DNA from: Chloroflexota bacterium
Lineage (GTDB): Bacteria > Chloroflexota > UBA11872
DNA length: 64,000 nt
Reading direction: 5' to 3'
Assembly (NCBI GenBank): GCA_026707585.1
Contig: JAPOWQ010000025.1
Location: forward strand, 62,001-126,000
Shown here: piece after piece, positions 24,333-32,887 of the stretch
Position numbering within the stretch: the first letter of the stretch is position 1
How the letters are laid out: each line of letters starts with the position of its first letter
Position numbers and translations under genes: made by a program
Notes under the pieces: generated by a model
The model's database searches: none
Seen by the model: only the letters and a program-made list of their open reading frames with translations
What the model was told of the DNA's origin: nothing

Positions 24333-25514
24333 CTACGAACGCGGCGCCGGCCCGAGCACCACGTACTTCCGGTCCTCCGTCCGCTCGGCCGTCGGCAACA
24401 CCTCTACCACGACTCGCGACAGGCCCACGACCTCGCCCTGCTCGTCAAAGCTGTAGTTGTCGCCGATGGCGCCGCTCCAGGTGATGTCGTACATGCAGTC
24501 GCGGAAGCCGTCGGCGTCCTGATCGTCGCCGGTCCGCTTCAGGCACTCCGCGGCGATATACACGTCGTCGTAGGCCGACCCCAGGTGCCAGGGCAGCGTG
24601 ACGTAGTCGTAGCGCTCCCTGAAACTGGCGAGCACGTCCTGACCCTTTTGGTTATCGGGGTCCAGGTCGGCCGTGATCGCCTTCATACCCGTCGCCGCGT
24701 CGCCCGCGATTTCCAGTGCCGTCGCGCCCACCGAGATGGTCTCCGCATAGATCGGACCCTCGTAGCCCAGCTCGCGCGCCTGTTTGATGATGGTCCCAGC
24801 CGCGAATTCCGACTGCGGCGCGATGTGCAGCGCGTCCGGACTCGTGGCCAACAGCTTCTCGAGCTGCGACCGGAAGTCCGTCACGTCCGTCGCGTAGTAC
24901 TCCTCGGCCACGATCTGGCCGCCGCGCTTTTCGAATTGGGCCGCCGTCGTTCGCCGCACGCCCTCGGCGTAGTCGGTCGTCTCGGTGATTGTGGCCAGCG
25001 CGCGAATCCCGTCCGCCCACAGTACGTTGCCCGTGCCGATGCCGACCTGGATGTCGCTGATCTGGGTGCGGAAGATGTAGTCGCCGGCGTTGGCAATGTC
25101 GGGGTTGCTGGCCAGGCCGGAGAAGAGGATGACCCCGTCCGCCTCGGCCAGCGGCGCGACGCCCAGCATGGCGCCGCTGCACGAGGTGCCCAGGATGATC
25201 TTTATTCCGTCCACCTCGGTCAGCTTCCGGTACGCGGTGATGGCGTCCTGCGCGTTGCACTTGGAGTCCTCCACGATGAACTCCAGCGGACGCCCGTTGA
25301 CCCCGCCGGCGGCGTTGATCTCGTCCAGCGCCATCTGCTTCGCCTGGCTGGCCACGGTGCCGTAGGTCTCGCCGGCGCCGGTTAGCGACTCCATGACGCC
25401 GATGCGGAAGGGCTCCGACGAATCGCTCGCGTCCTCGCCGCAGCCGTGGAGCGTCAGCGCCAGGACCGTTAGCAGTCCAAGGACTAGCAGACGCCGCCAA
25501 TACGGTCGGCGCAT
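24333..25514 (-). CDS. Branched-chain amino-acid-type ABC solute-binding lipoprotein
   Basis: About 393 residues with a signal peptide MRRPYWRRLLVLGLLTVLAL and lipobox LHGC. The mature part begins FRIGVMESLTGAGETYG, the start of Peripla_BP_6 (LivJ-type), and continues AKQMALDEINAAGGVNGRPL and LFSGLASNPDIANAGDYIFR, all typical. It binds an amino acid, amide or similar ligand outside the membrane. No LivHMGF permease or ATPase genes are next to it, so it is either an orphan binding protein or works with components elsewhere. The ATG at 25514 is preferred since the signal peptide begins there; 25583 is possible. Confidence 0.85.
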   Translation of the reverse strand: MRRPYWRRLLVLGLLTVLALTLHGCGEDASDSSEPFRIGVMESLTGAGETYGTVASQAKQMALDEINAAGGVNGRPLEFIVEDSKCNAQDAITAYRKLTEVDGIKIILGTSCSGAMLGVAPLAEADGVILFSGLASNPDIANAGDYIFRTQISDIQVGIGTGNVLWADGIRALATITETTDYAEGVRRTTAAQFEKRGGQIVAEEYYATDVTDFRSQLEKLLATSPDALHIAPQSEFAAGTIIKQARELGYEGPIYAETISVGATALEIAGDAATGMKAITADLDPDNQKGQDVLASFRERYDYVTLPWHLGSAYDDVYIAAECLKRTGDDQDADGFRDCMYDITWSGAIGDNYSFDEQGEVVGLSRVVVEVLPTAERTEDRKYVVLGPAPRS

Positions 25515-25607
25515 GGTGCGCTTCAGTGGGCTACGCGCAGCTGGCCTGCGAACCTCTGCGGCGCCGCCCTTGGTGAATCCCATTTCAGAAACGCCGGGAC
25601 GCTGCCG

Positions 25608-27344
25608 TCAGCCCTGCTGATCCACGGTTACCGTGACGATATCCACGCCGTGATATTTCTGGTGCTGGACTGAGGCCGCGTAGTGCCACAACAGCCTGAA
25701 CGACACCTCGCGCTCGTCCGGCGCGGGCGGCATTTCGTTCAGGTAGGCGAGCTGGTCTTCCATGTTTGCGCCTTCCAACGCCGTCACGAATTCCATCTCG
25801 GCCGTGCGGTCGTTCATCTGCGTGGAAATGGACAGCTGCCGCCCGTGCTCGGCCGCATCACCGCTTTCCTGCAGCAGGATAGACAGCGTCTCCTCGCCGG
25901 CCGAAGCCAGTCGATCCGCTGAAGCGGTGTTCCATCCGTGCTTCGCCGCGAAGCCGCGCAGGAACTCGTCTATTTGCGGCAGCGCGTCCATTCCCAACGC
26001 CACCTGCAACCGCCGGCGCCGCGGGCTGGTCAGCTCCATGAACACCATCATGATGATGGCCACCAGCGCGCCGGAGGTCATTCCGTTGCCGAGCAGGACT
26101 CCAATGAACCCGTCGCCAAGCAGGTCGGGAAAAATCAGCTGACTCTGAAAGCCCGCACCGATCCAGAACGACAGGCCGACTATTGCCGCTGTCCGGTGAT
26201 TGACCCCGCCCTGCACAACGATCCGCATGCCCTGGACGAAGAGGATCCCGATCAGGAAGGCGATGTACGCGGCCGCAACCGGGGCGGGAATCGCGATCAA
26301 AAGGGCCGCCACCTTGGGCAGGAACGCCAGCGCCACGAAGATGGCGCCAATCACGACGCCCACCCGCCGCGCCGCGATGCCGGTGACCTCGGTGAGCGGG
26401 ATGCTGCTGGAATAGGTGGTGTTAGGCAGCGTCCCCAGCAAGCCGGAGAGCAGGTTGCCAACGCCGTCCGAGTTCAGGGCGCCCTGCACCACCCGGAAGT
26501 CCGTCGCTCGCGGCCGTCGACGCGAAACCCGCTGGATGGCCACGCTGTCGCCGATCGTCTCGATGGCGCCCACGATCGTCACCATCACAAAGGCCGGGAG
26601 CAGGGCCCAGAACTTCACGTCCGGGGTCACGTCGAATCCCGGCCAGGCGCCCCACGGAATGCCGATCCAGTCGGCGTCCAGCACGCCGCTCAGGTCGTAG
26701 ATGCCAAAGAGCGCCGACACCACGCATCCCACCACCAGGGCGATCAACGGGGACCACAGGCGCCAGGCCGGCGGCGCGCGCAATACCAGCGCGACGACCG
26801 TTGTCAGCGTCAGCAGGGCCGCCACCGGCGCGGCTGCGTCCGGCGATCCTTCGGGCACGTCGGCCAGGGCATCGAAGAGCAGCGGCACGATCGTCACGGC
26901 GATCAACATGATGACCGTGCCGGTTACCGCGGGCGTAAAGATGCGCCGCAGCAGCGCCAGGCGCGACGCCAGCAGAAACTGGATGAGCGACGAGATGACG
27001 ACAAGGCTCGCCATGGTGGCCGGACCGCCGACCGACAGCGCGCCGATGCAGACGGCGATGAATGCGCCGGACGTTCCCATGAACAGGATGTGCCCGGACC
27101 CGATCCGTCCGACCCGAACCGCCTGCAGAATCGTCGAAACCCCGCTCACCAGCAGCGCCCCAAACACGGCCCACGCCGTGTATTCCGCGGGCTGCCCGGC
27201 AATCTGGAGCACGATGACGACGCCCAGGACCACCGGGGCCAGCATGATCAGGGCGGCCTGAAACCCGGCGCCAATGGCCAGCGGTGCGGGCGGCTGCTCG
27301 TCCGGCTCGTAGCGGATGTTTTCGTTTACATGCTCTGTCGCCAT
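25608..27344 (-). CDS. NCS2-family nucleobase permease fused to a GHKL/RsbW-like C-terminal domain (copy 1)
   Basis: A 578-residue protein with a 14-helix NCS2 (xanthine/uracil permease) core over residues 20-440. IVGAIETIGDSVAIQRV keeps the TM8 glutamate used for substrate binding, and VGNLLSGLLGTLPNTTYSSS is the GNxxxGxxGxxPxTxY signature. Beyond the core, about 120 cytoplasmic residues follow: FAAKHGWNTASADRLASAGE, ETLSILLQE, and VSFRLLWHYAASVQHQKYHG then VDIVTVTV. Their order matches an HATPase_c_2 (RsbW-type) fold whose N box has lost the usual asparagine. The start 27344 has GGTGG in place. The substrate is likely a purine or pyrimidine. Confidence 0.82.
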   Translation of the reverse strand: MATEHVNENIRYEPDEQPPAPLAIGAGFQAALIMLAPVVLGVVIVLQIAGQPAEYTAWAVFGALLVSGVSTILQAVRVGRIGSGHILFMGTSGAFIAVCIGALSVGGPATMASLVVISSLIQFLLASRLALLRRIFTPAVTGTVIMLIAVTIVPLLFDALADVPEGSPDAAAPVAALLTLTTVVALVLRAPPAWRLWSPLIALVVGCVVSALFGIYDLSGVLDADWIGIPWGAWPGFDVTPDVKFWALLPAFVMVTIVGAIETIGDSVAIQRVSRRRPRATDFRVVQGALNSDGVGNLLSGLLGTLPNTTYSSSIPLTEVTGIAARRVGVVIGAIFVALAFLPKVAALLIAIPAPVAAAYIAFLIGILFVQGMRIVVQGGVNHRTAAIVGLSFWIGAGFQSQLIFPDLLGDGFIGVLLGNGMTSGALVAIIMMVFMELTSPRRRRLQVALGMDALPQIDEFLRGFAAKHGWNTASADRLASAGEETLSILLQESGDAAEHGRQLSISTQMNDRTAEMEFVTALEGANMEDQLAYLNEMPPAPDEREVSFRLLWHYAASVQHQKYHGVDIVTVTVDQQG

Positions 27345-27531
27345 TGACACCACCTGAGCATTCTTTCGGCCCGGTAATGCTGCCACACACGCGCTGGCCG
27401 TCCACTCACGGCTTTCGGCCTCAGGTGTCGCGCCCCAAACCGTCGTCGTTTCGCCTACCCCTTGCCGGTGGTAGGGTGAGCGCCTTTTTCTCAGACTCTC
27501 GCGCCACGATGGCGCGAGCGTAGATCAAAAT

Positions 27532-27933
27532 ATGCCGGACAAGCTTCGAGACCGGGCGACTTGTGTCCTGATCCGAGACGGAAGAGTGCTCCTGGTCGCG
27601 GACGCCGGGTGGAAGTACATGCTTCCAGGAGGCGGCGTCGATCGCGGCGAAACGATCGAAGCCGCCGCCGTGCGTGAGCTGTGCGAAGAGACGGGGCTCG
27701 TCGCAACCCACATTCAATATCTCTACTCGTTTGACACCGTAAGCAACCGGCACCACGCCTTCGCGGTCGAAGCCGAAGGAGTGCTGGACGAAGACGGGGT
27801 CACGTCGACTGGCGAAATCCACGGCTTCCTGTGGTGGGACGTGCAATCCGACGTGCCGGTGTACCTACACGTCACAGCGGTACGAGACTGGCTGCGCATC
27901 TCAGGTTTGGGGTCCTTCCAACCCGAGAGCTAG
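27532..27933 (+). CDS. Nudix hydrolase
   Basis: A 133-residue protein with an intact Nudix box spanning residues 36-58: GGGVDRGETIEAAAVRELCE followed by ETGL (G-x5-E-x7-R-E-x-x-E-E). It hydrolyses a nucleoside diphosphate linked to another moiety; the substrate cannot be told. The gene lies alone on the plus strand between the two NCS2 genes. A sanitizing or salvage role next to nucleobase permeases would be sensible but is only inference. Confidence 0.9.
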   Translation: MPDKLRDRATCVLIRDGRVLLVADAGWKYMLPGGGVDRGETIEAAAVRELCEETGLVATHIQYLYSFDTVSNRHHAFAVEAEGVLDEDGVTSTGEIHGFLWWDVQSDVPVYLHVTAVRDWLRISGLGSFQPES

Positions 27934-27968
27934 ATCTGGCAGCCGTCGCCACCAGCGAGTGGCCGACC

Positions 27969-29696
27969 CTAGCGCGAACCCTTGACCTGCACGGTCACGA
28001 TGTCGATGCCGTGGTACTTCCGGTGGCGCACGGCGGCTGCGTAATGTCGCAGCAGGCGCAGCGAAATCACCTCTTCGTTCAGCGTTTCGGCCTGATCACC
28101 CAGGTGCGCCATCCAGTCCTCGATGTTCTGCTCCTCAAGGACCGCCAGGAACTCCATTTCCACCGCGCCGTCGCCGGGACGCGCCAGCACAATCAGGCGC
28201 GGGGCGTTTGCCGTCTCGTCGGGGGTGTGAATTTGCGAAAGGCTGGCTAGGGTTTCTTCGCCGGCGGCGCGCAGGCGGTCCCGCGACGCGTCGTTCCAAC
28301 CGATCCTTGCGGCGAGTTCGCTCAGAAACGTATCGACCGCCGGAAGCGCGGCGGCCGATACCTCAGCGTCCAGCCGTCGGACTCGCGGGCTAGTCAATTC
28401 GATAAACGCGGTCAGCAGAATGGCCGCCACGATGCCGACCGTCATGCTGTTGCCGAGCGACGCGCCCAGCGTTTCGCCCAGCAGTTCCGCGGCCACGTTC
28501 CGATGCTGGAGTCCCACGCCCAGCCCCAGCGCGACGCCCGCGACCAGCGCCTTGCGGTGATCCAGCCCGTCCTGCACGACCATCCGCATGCCTTCCACGA
28601 AGAGCAGCCCCATGATGGTCAGCAGAAAGACCCCCATGACCGCGCTGGGAACGGCCAGCAGGATCGCGGCAATTTTGGGCAGGAACGCCAGCCCGACCAG
28701 CATGATCCCGATCGCATAGCCAACGCTGCGCGCCGCTACCCCGGTGAAGTTGATCAGCGAGATGCTCGACGGCGAATACGCCACAGTCGGCGGCGTCCCC
28801 GCCAGGCCGGCGAGCAGGCTGCCGACCCCGTTGGCGTTGAGCGTGCCTTGAACCACGCGAAAGTCGATGGCGCGCGGCCGGCGCCGTGAGACGTTCTGGA
28901 TGACCACGCCGTCGCCACTCGTCTTGATCGCCACCACCAGGGTCACCGCCACAAACACCGGCAACAGCGCCCAGAACTGCTCGGTCGGCCTCAGGTCCAG
29001 CCCCGGCCACGCGCTGACGTCCGGCAGGGCAATCCACGGGGCGTCGAGCACGCGCTGGGCGTCATACAGGCCGGCCAGGGCGGCGGCCGCGCTCCCAACC
29101 GTGATGCCGATCAGCGGCGCCCACAAGCGCCAGACGCCGGACGCGCGCATGGCCAGCGCCGCGCTGGTCGCCAGCGTCACGCCGGCCACGGCCAGGCTCG
29201 CGCCAAGCGACTCGCCCTCGTTGACCTCGGTCAGCCGGTTGAACGCCACCGGCATGACCGTTAGTGCAATCAGCATCAGGGAGGTCCCCGCCACCACCGG
29301 CGTGATGATCCGGCGCAGCCGCGGCAGCCAGGCCGCCAGGGCGAACTGAAATAGTGACGAGACCACGATCAGCAGCACCAGCAGGGATTGCCCGCCCTTG
29401 GTCAGCGCCAGGACGGAGATGGCGACAAAGTGCGGACTGGCGCCCGACATCAGGATGTGTCCGGCCCCCAGCCGCCCCAGCCGCGCCGCCTGCAGCGCGG
29501 TCACAAGACCGCCGATGATCATGGCCGCAAAGACCGCCCAGGTGAGGTAGCGCTCGCTCTGGTCGGCCGCGCGGGCGGTGATGGTGACCATCAGCACCGT
29601 GTTGGCCAGGACCAGCATGATCCCCTGCAGCGCCACCCCGATCGTTACGACCGGCGGACACCGCTCGTCCGGCTCGTAGCGGATGTGCTCGTTCAT
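27969..29696 (-). CDS. NCS2-family permease fused to a GHKL/RsbW-like C-terminal domain (copy 2)
   Basis: A 575-residue paralogue of the 25.6-27.3 kb gene, sharing the N-terminal EHIRYEPDE tag, the permease core (FRVVQGTLNANGVGSLLAGL) and the same C-terminal domain (RDRLRAAGEETLASLSQ; SLRLLRHYAAAVRHRKYHGI then DIVTVQV). The TM8 motif reads LVVAIKTSGDGVVIQ, so the nucleobase-binding Glu of copy 1 is Lys here, and the TxY segment reads TVAYSPSS. It may carry a different substrate or be a transceptor. The gene ends 35 bases from the convergent Nudix gene. Confidence 0.82.
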   Translation of the reverse strand: MNEHIRYEPDERCPPVVTIGVALQGIMLVLANTVLMVTITARAADQSERYLTWAVFAAMIIGGLVTALQAARLGRLGAGHILMSGASPHFVAISVLALTKGGQSLLVLLIVVSSLFQFALAAWLPRLRRIITPVVAGTSLMLIALTVMPVAFNRLTEVNEGESLGASLAVAGVTLATSAALAMRASGVWRLWAPLIGITVGSAAAALAGLYDAQRVLDAPWIALPDVSAWPGLDLRPTEQFWALLPVFVAVTLVVAIKTSGDGVVIQNVSRRRPRAIDFRVVQGTLNANGVGSLLAGLAGTPPTVAYSPSSISLINFTGVAARSVGYAIGIMLVGLAFLPKIAAILLAVPSAVMGVFLLTIMGLLFVEGMRMVVQDGLDHRKALVAGVALGLGVGLQHRNVAAELLGETLGASLGNSMTVGIVAAILLTAFIELTSPRVRRLDAEVSAAALPAVDTFLSELAARIGWNDASRDRLRAAGEETLASLSQIHTPDETANAPRLIVLARPGDGAVEMEFLAVLEEQNIEDWMAHLGDQAETLNEEVISLRLLRHYAAAVRHRKYHGIDIVTVQVKGSR

Positions 29697-29866
29697 GGGC
29701 GCTGCGCCCGCTGCGTCTTAGGCAACGGTTTGGTTATGAGGTCTGAATTGGGGCGCGCCGGCCAACCAGCATCCAATCGCCTGGAGTTGGTGGCACCTCG
29801 CAACGCATCCGTCGGCATCGGCGAGGCTGCCGGCGGCGCCGAACGCGTCGTCCCGCAGTCCCGGGG

Positions 29867-30154
29867 CTATACGCCCTCCACGACGATCACGTTGGCCGTG
29901 GCCGACCTGTGCCGAATCTCTCGGAGGTCGGTGAATTCGGGCGAGGCGAGCCACGTCTTGATCTGCGCCACGCTGTCGAATTCCATCACGATGAGCCGCT
30001 CCGGCGCCCAGTCGCCCTCGATGGTCTCGGCGGACCCGCCGCGCACCAAATACCTACCGCCGTGAGCCTCAACGGTCCCCGCCACCCGTTCGCGAAATTC
30101 GGCGTAGACCTCCGCGTCCGTGATCTGAAGATCCACAATCACATAGCCAGCCAT
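29867..30154 (-). CDS. DUF1330 protein
   Basis: A 95-residue dimeric alpha-beta barrel protein: MAGYVIVDLQITDAEVYAEF, then GGRYLVRGGSAETIEGDWAP and RLIVMEFDSVAQIKTWLASP are the standard DUF1330 blocks. The family is related to ABM/EthD-like folds and has no settled function. It is divergent from the enolase-superfamily gene, 125 bases away. Confidence 0.9.
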   Translation of the reverse strand: MAGYVIVDLQITDAEVYAEFRERVAGTVEAHGGRYLVRGGSAETIEGDWAPERLIVMEFDSVAQIKTWLASPEFTDLREIRHRSATANVIVVEGV

Positions 30155-30279
30155 TTAGCCCTCCACTCACGACATTTGCTTGGATTCGACCCGCTCGATC
30201 TTCCCAGAGGCGAAAGTACGGTCGCAACCGGCGTATTGCTGACCGGTGGGTTCCATTGCGGCGGTAGGCTGACCGGACC

Positions 30280-31422
30280 ATGGCCGAGAGCGTCACCCTT
30301 GCCTCGCTTCGATACGCCTCCGTCACCGTCAACACCCGCACCGAATGGAATTTTGCGGAGATCGGCGACGATCAGGGCCTGCACGCCATTGTCGAAATCA
30401 CGTCCGGCGGAAACGTCGTGGGCCGACTCACGCCCCTCATGCAGGCTGTCACGGGCTGCCCCATCCATGACGAGGCAGACGTCGTACAAATCGCCGGACT
30501 CACCCCGCACCAGATTACGCGAGACTTTGCGCTGGCCACCGCCGTCAGCGCCCTGCGCAGCGCCATTGTCGACATCCAGGCACAGTGCGACGGCCTCTCG
30601 CTCACCCAGGCCCTGGGCGGTCAGCCCGTCCGAAGCGTTGAGCTCTACGCCAACACCAATCGCTACCTGCTGACCACCGACCGCCGCCCCCGCGACTTCG
30701 CCGCCGTCGCGGAACGCGCCGCTCGCGACGGTTTTTGCACCGTCAAATGCACCCCGTTTGACGAAGTCGATCCCAGAGATCCCGGCGCCAATCTTGTGGA
30801 GTTGGCCCGCCGCGGTCTCGACCGACTGGCCGCCGCCCGCCGCGCCATCGACCCCGACATCACCCTCCTGGTCGACTGCCACAGCCGCTTCGACCTCGCG
30901 TCCGCCCCGGCCGTGGCCGAGAAACTGGCGAAGCTCGACGTTGGCTGGTTCGAGGAACCCGTCAATCCGGAACGAGATCCGGAAGACCTTGCCGAGATTG
31001 CTTCGCGTGTTTCCATGCCCGTCGCCGGGGGCGAACACGCTTACGGCGCCGAGTTTTTTCAGAGTCTGGTCGCCTCGCGCGCCTTCAACGTGGCCATGCC
31101 GGACATCAAGTACTGTGGCGGGGTTTCCGAAGCGGTCAGGGCGGCCCGGCTGGTCGCACGCCAGGGCGGCCGGACCTCGCTCCACGGCCCCACCGGCCCC
31201 GTCTCCATCCTCGCCGGCGCCCACGTCACCGCCGCCATGCCCGCCGCGCTTCCGCTGGAGTTCGGCGTCTACGAGTGCCCCTGGCGTGCCGATCTCATCG
31301 ACCCGCCCGAACACGTGCATAACGGTCGCCTGCATCTCCCCACCGGCCCCGGACTCGGTGCTCGGCTCAACCCATCAGTCCTTCAGACCCACGGCCACGG
31401 CTGGAGTCCCGCCTCACTCTGA
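30280..31422 (+). CDS. Enolase-superfamily enzyme (mandelate racemase / muconate lactonizing type)
   Basis: A 380-residue enzyme with the N-terminal capping domain and a modified TIM barrel. Metal ligands appear in order as LLVDCHSRFD (Asp), VGWFEEPVNPE (Glu) and VAGGEHAYGAEF (Glu). The second-strand lysine is in GFCTVKCTPFDEV, where the usual K-x-K is K-x-T. A histidine in SLHGPTGPVS could be the opposite acid-base. It probably dehydrates or epimerizes a sugar acid. The loss of the second Lys separates it from classical racemases. Confidence 0.87.
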   Translation: MAESVTLASLRYASVTVNTRTEWNFAEIGDDQGLHAIVEITSGGNVVGRLTPLMQAVTGCPIHDEADVVQIAGLTPHQITRDFALATAVSALRSAIVDIQAQCDGLSLTQALGGQPVRSVELYANTNRYLLTTDRRPRDFAAVAERAARDGFCTVKCTPFDEVDPRDPGANLVELARRGLDRLAAARRAIDPDITLLVDCHSRFDLASAPAVAEKLAKLDVGWFEEPVNPERDPEDLAEIASRVSMPVAGGEHAYGAEFFQSLVASRAFNVAMPDIKYCGGVSEAVRAARLVARQGGRTSLHGPTGPVSILAGAHVTAAMPAALPLEFGVYECPWRADLIDPPEHVHNGRLHLPTGPGLGARLNPSVLQTHGHGWSPASL

Positions 31423-31507
31423 GCCGCAGTCGCTTCCTCGACTCTCAGCCGATAATGCTGCTTTCAGCTAGGAGCGACGCTGTTTCAAGTGGATGTGAGG
31501 CATCGCA

Positions 31508-31536
31508 TGAGTCACAATGACTCACACGATGACTCA
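31508..31536. promoter_or_regulatory. Three TGASTCA half-sites upstream of the third toxin-antitoxin pair
   Basis: TGAGTCA (31508), TGACTCA (31518) and TGACTCA (31530) are spaced 10 and 12 bases apart. The first two form a perfect 7-bp inverted repeat around CAA. They end 14 bases before the antitoxin start codon. Regular half-sites about one helical turn apart are typical of cooperative antitoxin binding. Confidence 0.6.
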
Positions 31537-31550
31537 CGGGGAGGATGATC

Positions 31551-31814
31551 GTGCGGCAGTTGACTGTCCGCGGCTTTGACGACGAACTGAGCTCGGCAAT
31601 CCAGGGGCTCGCCCAGCGCGAGGGAATCTCCCTCAACAAGGCCGCCCTGCGGCTCCTGCGCAAGGGCGCCGGGCTGGCCGACGACGGCGCAGGCCGTCCG
31701 AGGATTGGCGACTCCCTGGACCATTTCTTTGGATCATGGACCCAAGACCAGGCTGACGAGTTGGGCGCCGCACTCAAGGAATTCGACACGATCGACGAGG
31801 AAATGTGGAAGTGA
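31551..31814 (+). CDS. Antitoxin, ribbon-helix-helix-like
   Basis: An 87-residue protein starting VRQLTVRGFDDELSSAIQGL, then REGISLNKAALRLLRKGAGL. A short strand followed by two helices with SLNKA is the ribbon-helix-helix DNA-binding fold. The C-terminus (FGSWTQDQADELGAALKEFD) should bind the toxin. The GTG at 31551 is six bases after GGAGG; an ATG at 31545 touches that site. It overlaps the toxin gene. Confidence 0.8.
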   Translation: MRQLTVRGFDDELSSAIQGLAQREGISLNKAALRLLRKGAGLADDGAGRPRIGDSLDHFFGSWTQDQADELGAALKEFDTIDEEMWK

Positions 31815-32209
31815 GGCTCCTGCTCGACTCCAATGCCTATTCCCACCACTTCGCAGGACACTGGCAAGTCGGTGAGCTTGTAGGACGGGCCGAAGAGGTC
31901 CTTCTCTCGGCAATCGTCGTCGGCGAGTTACTCGCCGGGTTTCGCCGCGGCTCGCGCTTCGAGCAAAACCTTGCTGATCTGCGAGCCATGCTGGACAGCC
32001 CGCGCGTGACCTTCGTTCCCGTTGGGTCGGTCACGGCTGATCGCTACGCCCGGATCGTGGCTTCCCTGCGAGACAAAGGCCGTCCCATCCCAGCAAACGA
32101 CGCGTGGATCGCCGCGCATGCCATGGAAACCGGCGCCGATCTCGTCTCCGCCGACCGCCATTTCGAGCATGTCGATGGCATCGCCTGGGTACGCTTGGCG
32201 GCGACCTGA
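31811..32209 (+). CDS. PIN-domain toxin, VapC type
   Basis: A 132-residue PIN protein: VRLLLDSNAYSHHFAGHWQV carries the first Asp, VLLSAIVVGELLAGFRRGSR the Glu, and PIPANDAWIAAHAMETGADL with VSADRHFEHV the C-terminal acidic residues. The complete PIN set N-D-x-W-I-A suggests an active RNase. The GTG at 31811 gives a four-base GTGA overlap with the antitoxin stop; a GTG two codons earlier is also possible. Confidence 0.87.
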   Translation: MRLLLDSNAYSHHFAGHWQVGELVGRAEEVLLSAIVVGELLAGFRRGSRFEQNLADLRAMLDSPRVTFVPVGSVTADRYARIVASLRDKGRPIPANDAWIAAHAMETGADLVSADRHFEHVDGIAWVRLAAT

Positions 32210-32390
32210 CTAGGCGGCTCCCGGCGTACTCCAGGCCAATCGCGCGGAGTCTCCAACTCGCCGGCGTCGCAAGGCGTCGTTCCTCGAAATCAATAGCGAT
32301 GATCCCAGGTCGGCAGTCCAGGACCCGCGCGTTGTCGGGATCGCAGGTCAGAACTGAGTGGCTGCCGGCAACTCCGTCCTGCCCCTCGGT

Positions 32391-32657
32391 TCAGGCCGCT
32401 GGCGGGGCCAGGCGCTCAAGGATGCGCTGCACGTCCCGGCGCACCTCGCGCACATCCTGCCGAACGTCCCGAACATCCCTTCGCACCTCGCGAATGTCGG
32501 CGCTCAGCCGCTGATCGAGAGCCCGAATATCGGCTCTGATCTGCTCATCGGCCTCTTCCAGGTTCGCGATGCCCTTCTCGACCTTCCCGAACCGCCACGC
32601 CGCCCCAGCCACGATTCCGATCAACCCGAGCATCAGGCCAAGCATTGCCCAATCCAT
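32391..32657 (-). CDS. Small membrane-anchored coiled-coil protein
   Basis: An 88-residue protein with one N-terminal membrane helix (MLGLMLGLIGIVAGAAW), then a continuous charged coiled coil (LEEADEQIRADIRALDQRLS; IREVRRDVRDVRQDVREVRR) of 7-residue and 11-residue character. No enzymatic motif. Such proteins are common beside unrelated genes; the regular V-R-x-D-V-R repeat makes a random frame unlikely. Function unknown. Confidence 0.65.
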   Translation of the reverse strand: MDWAMLGLMLGLIGIVAGAAWRFGKVEKGIANLEEADEQIRADIRALDQRLSADIREVRRDVRDVRQDVREVRRDVQRILERLAPPAA

Positions 32658-32887
32658 TGCGTTCCCTCAGATCGCTCGTGCTCGGCAGCCGCCCTCCAAC
32701 CGATAGAAATACCCTGTGTCTACCGTAGTCTGCACGCGCGGGAGCATCAAGTGCCCGTTGGCCGGCAGACGAGCGCAACCGACGGCGGCACCGGCGGCGT
32801 CACGTACCGCGGCCGGATGTACTTGCCAATCCGTAGCGCGCCAGCGGCGACAACAAGGGAATCGCTCATTGGGAGGCGGGCCGGAAT

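Noticed and set aside
25938-27347. 469-codon plus-strand frame opposite the first NCS2 gene
   Set aside because: Gln/His/Arg-rich antisense shadow; the opposite strand encodes clear membrane helices.
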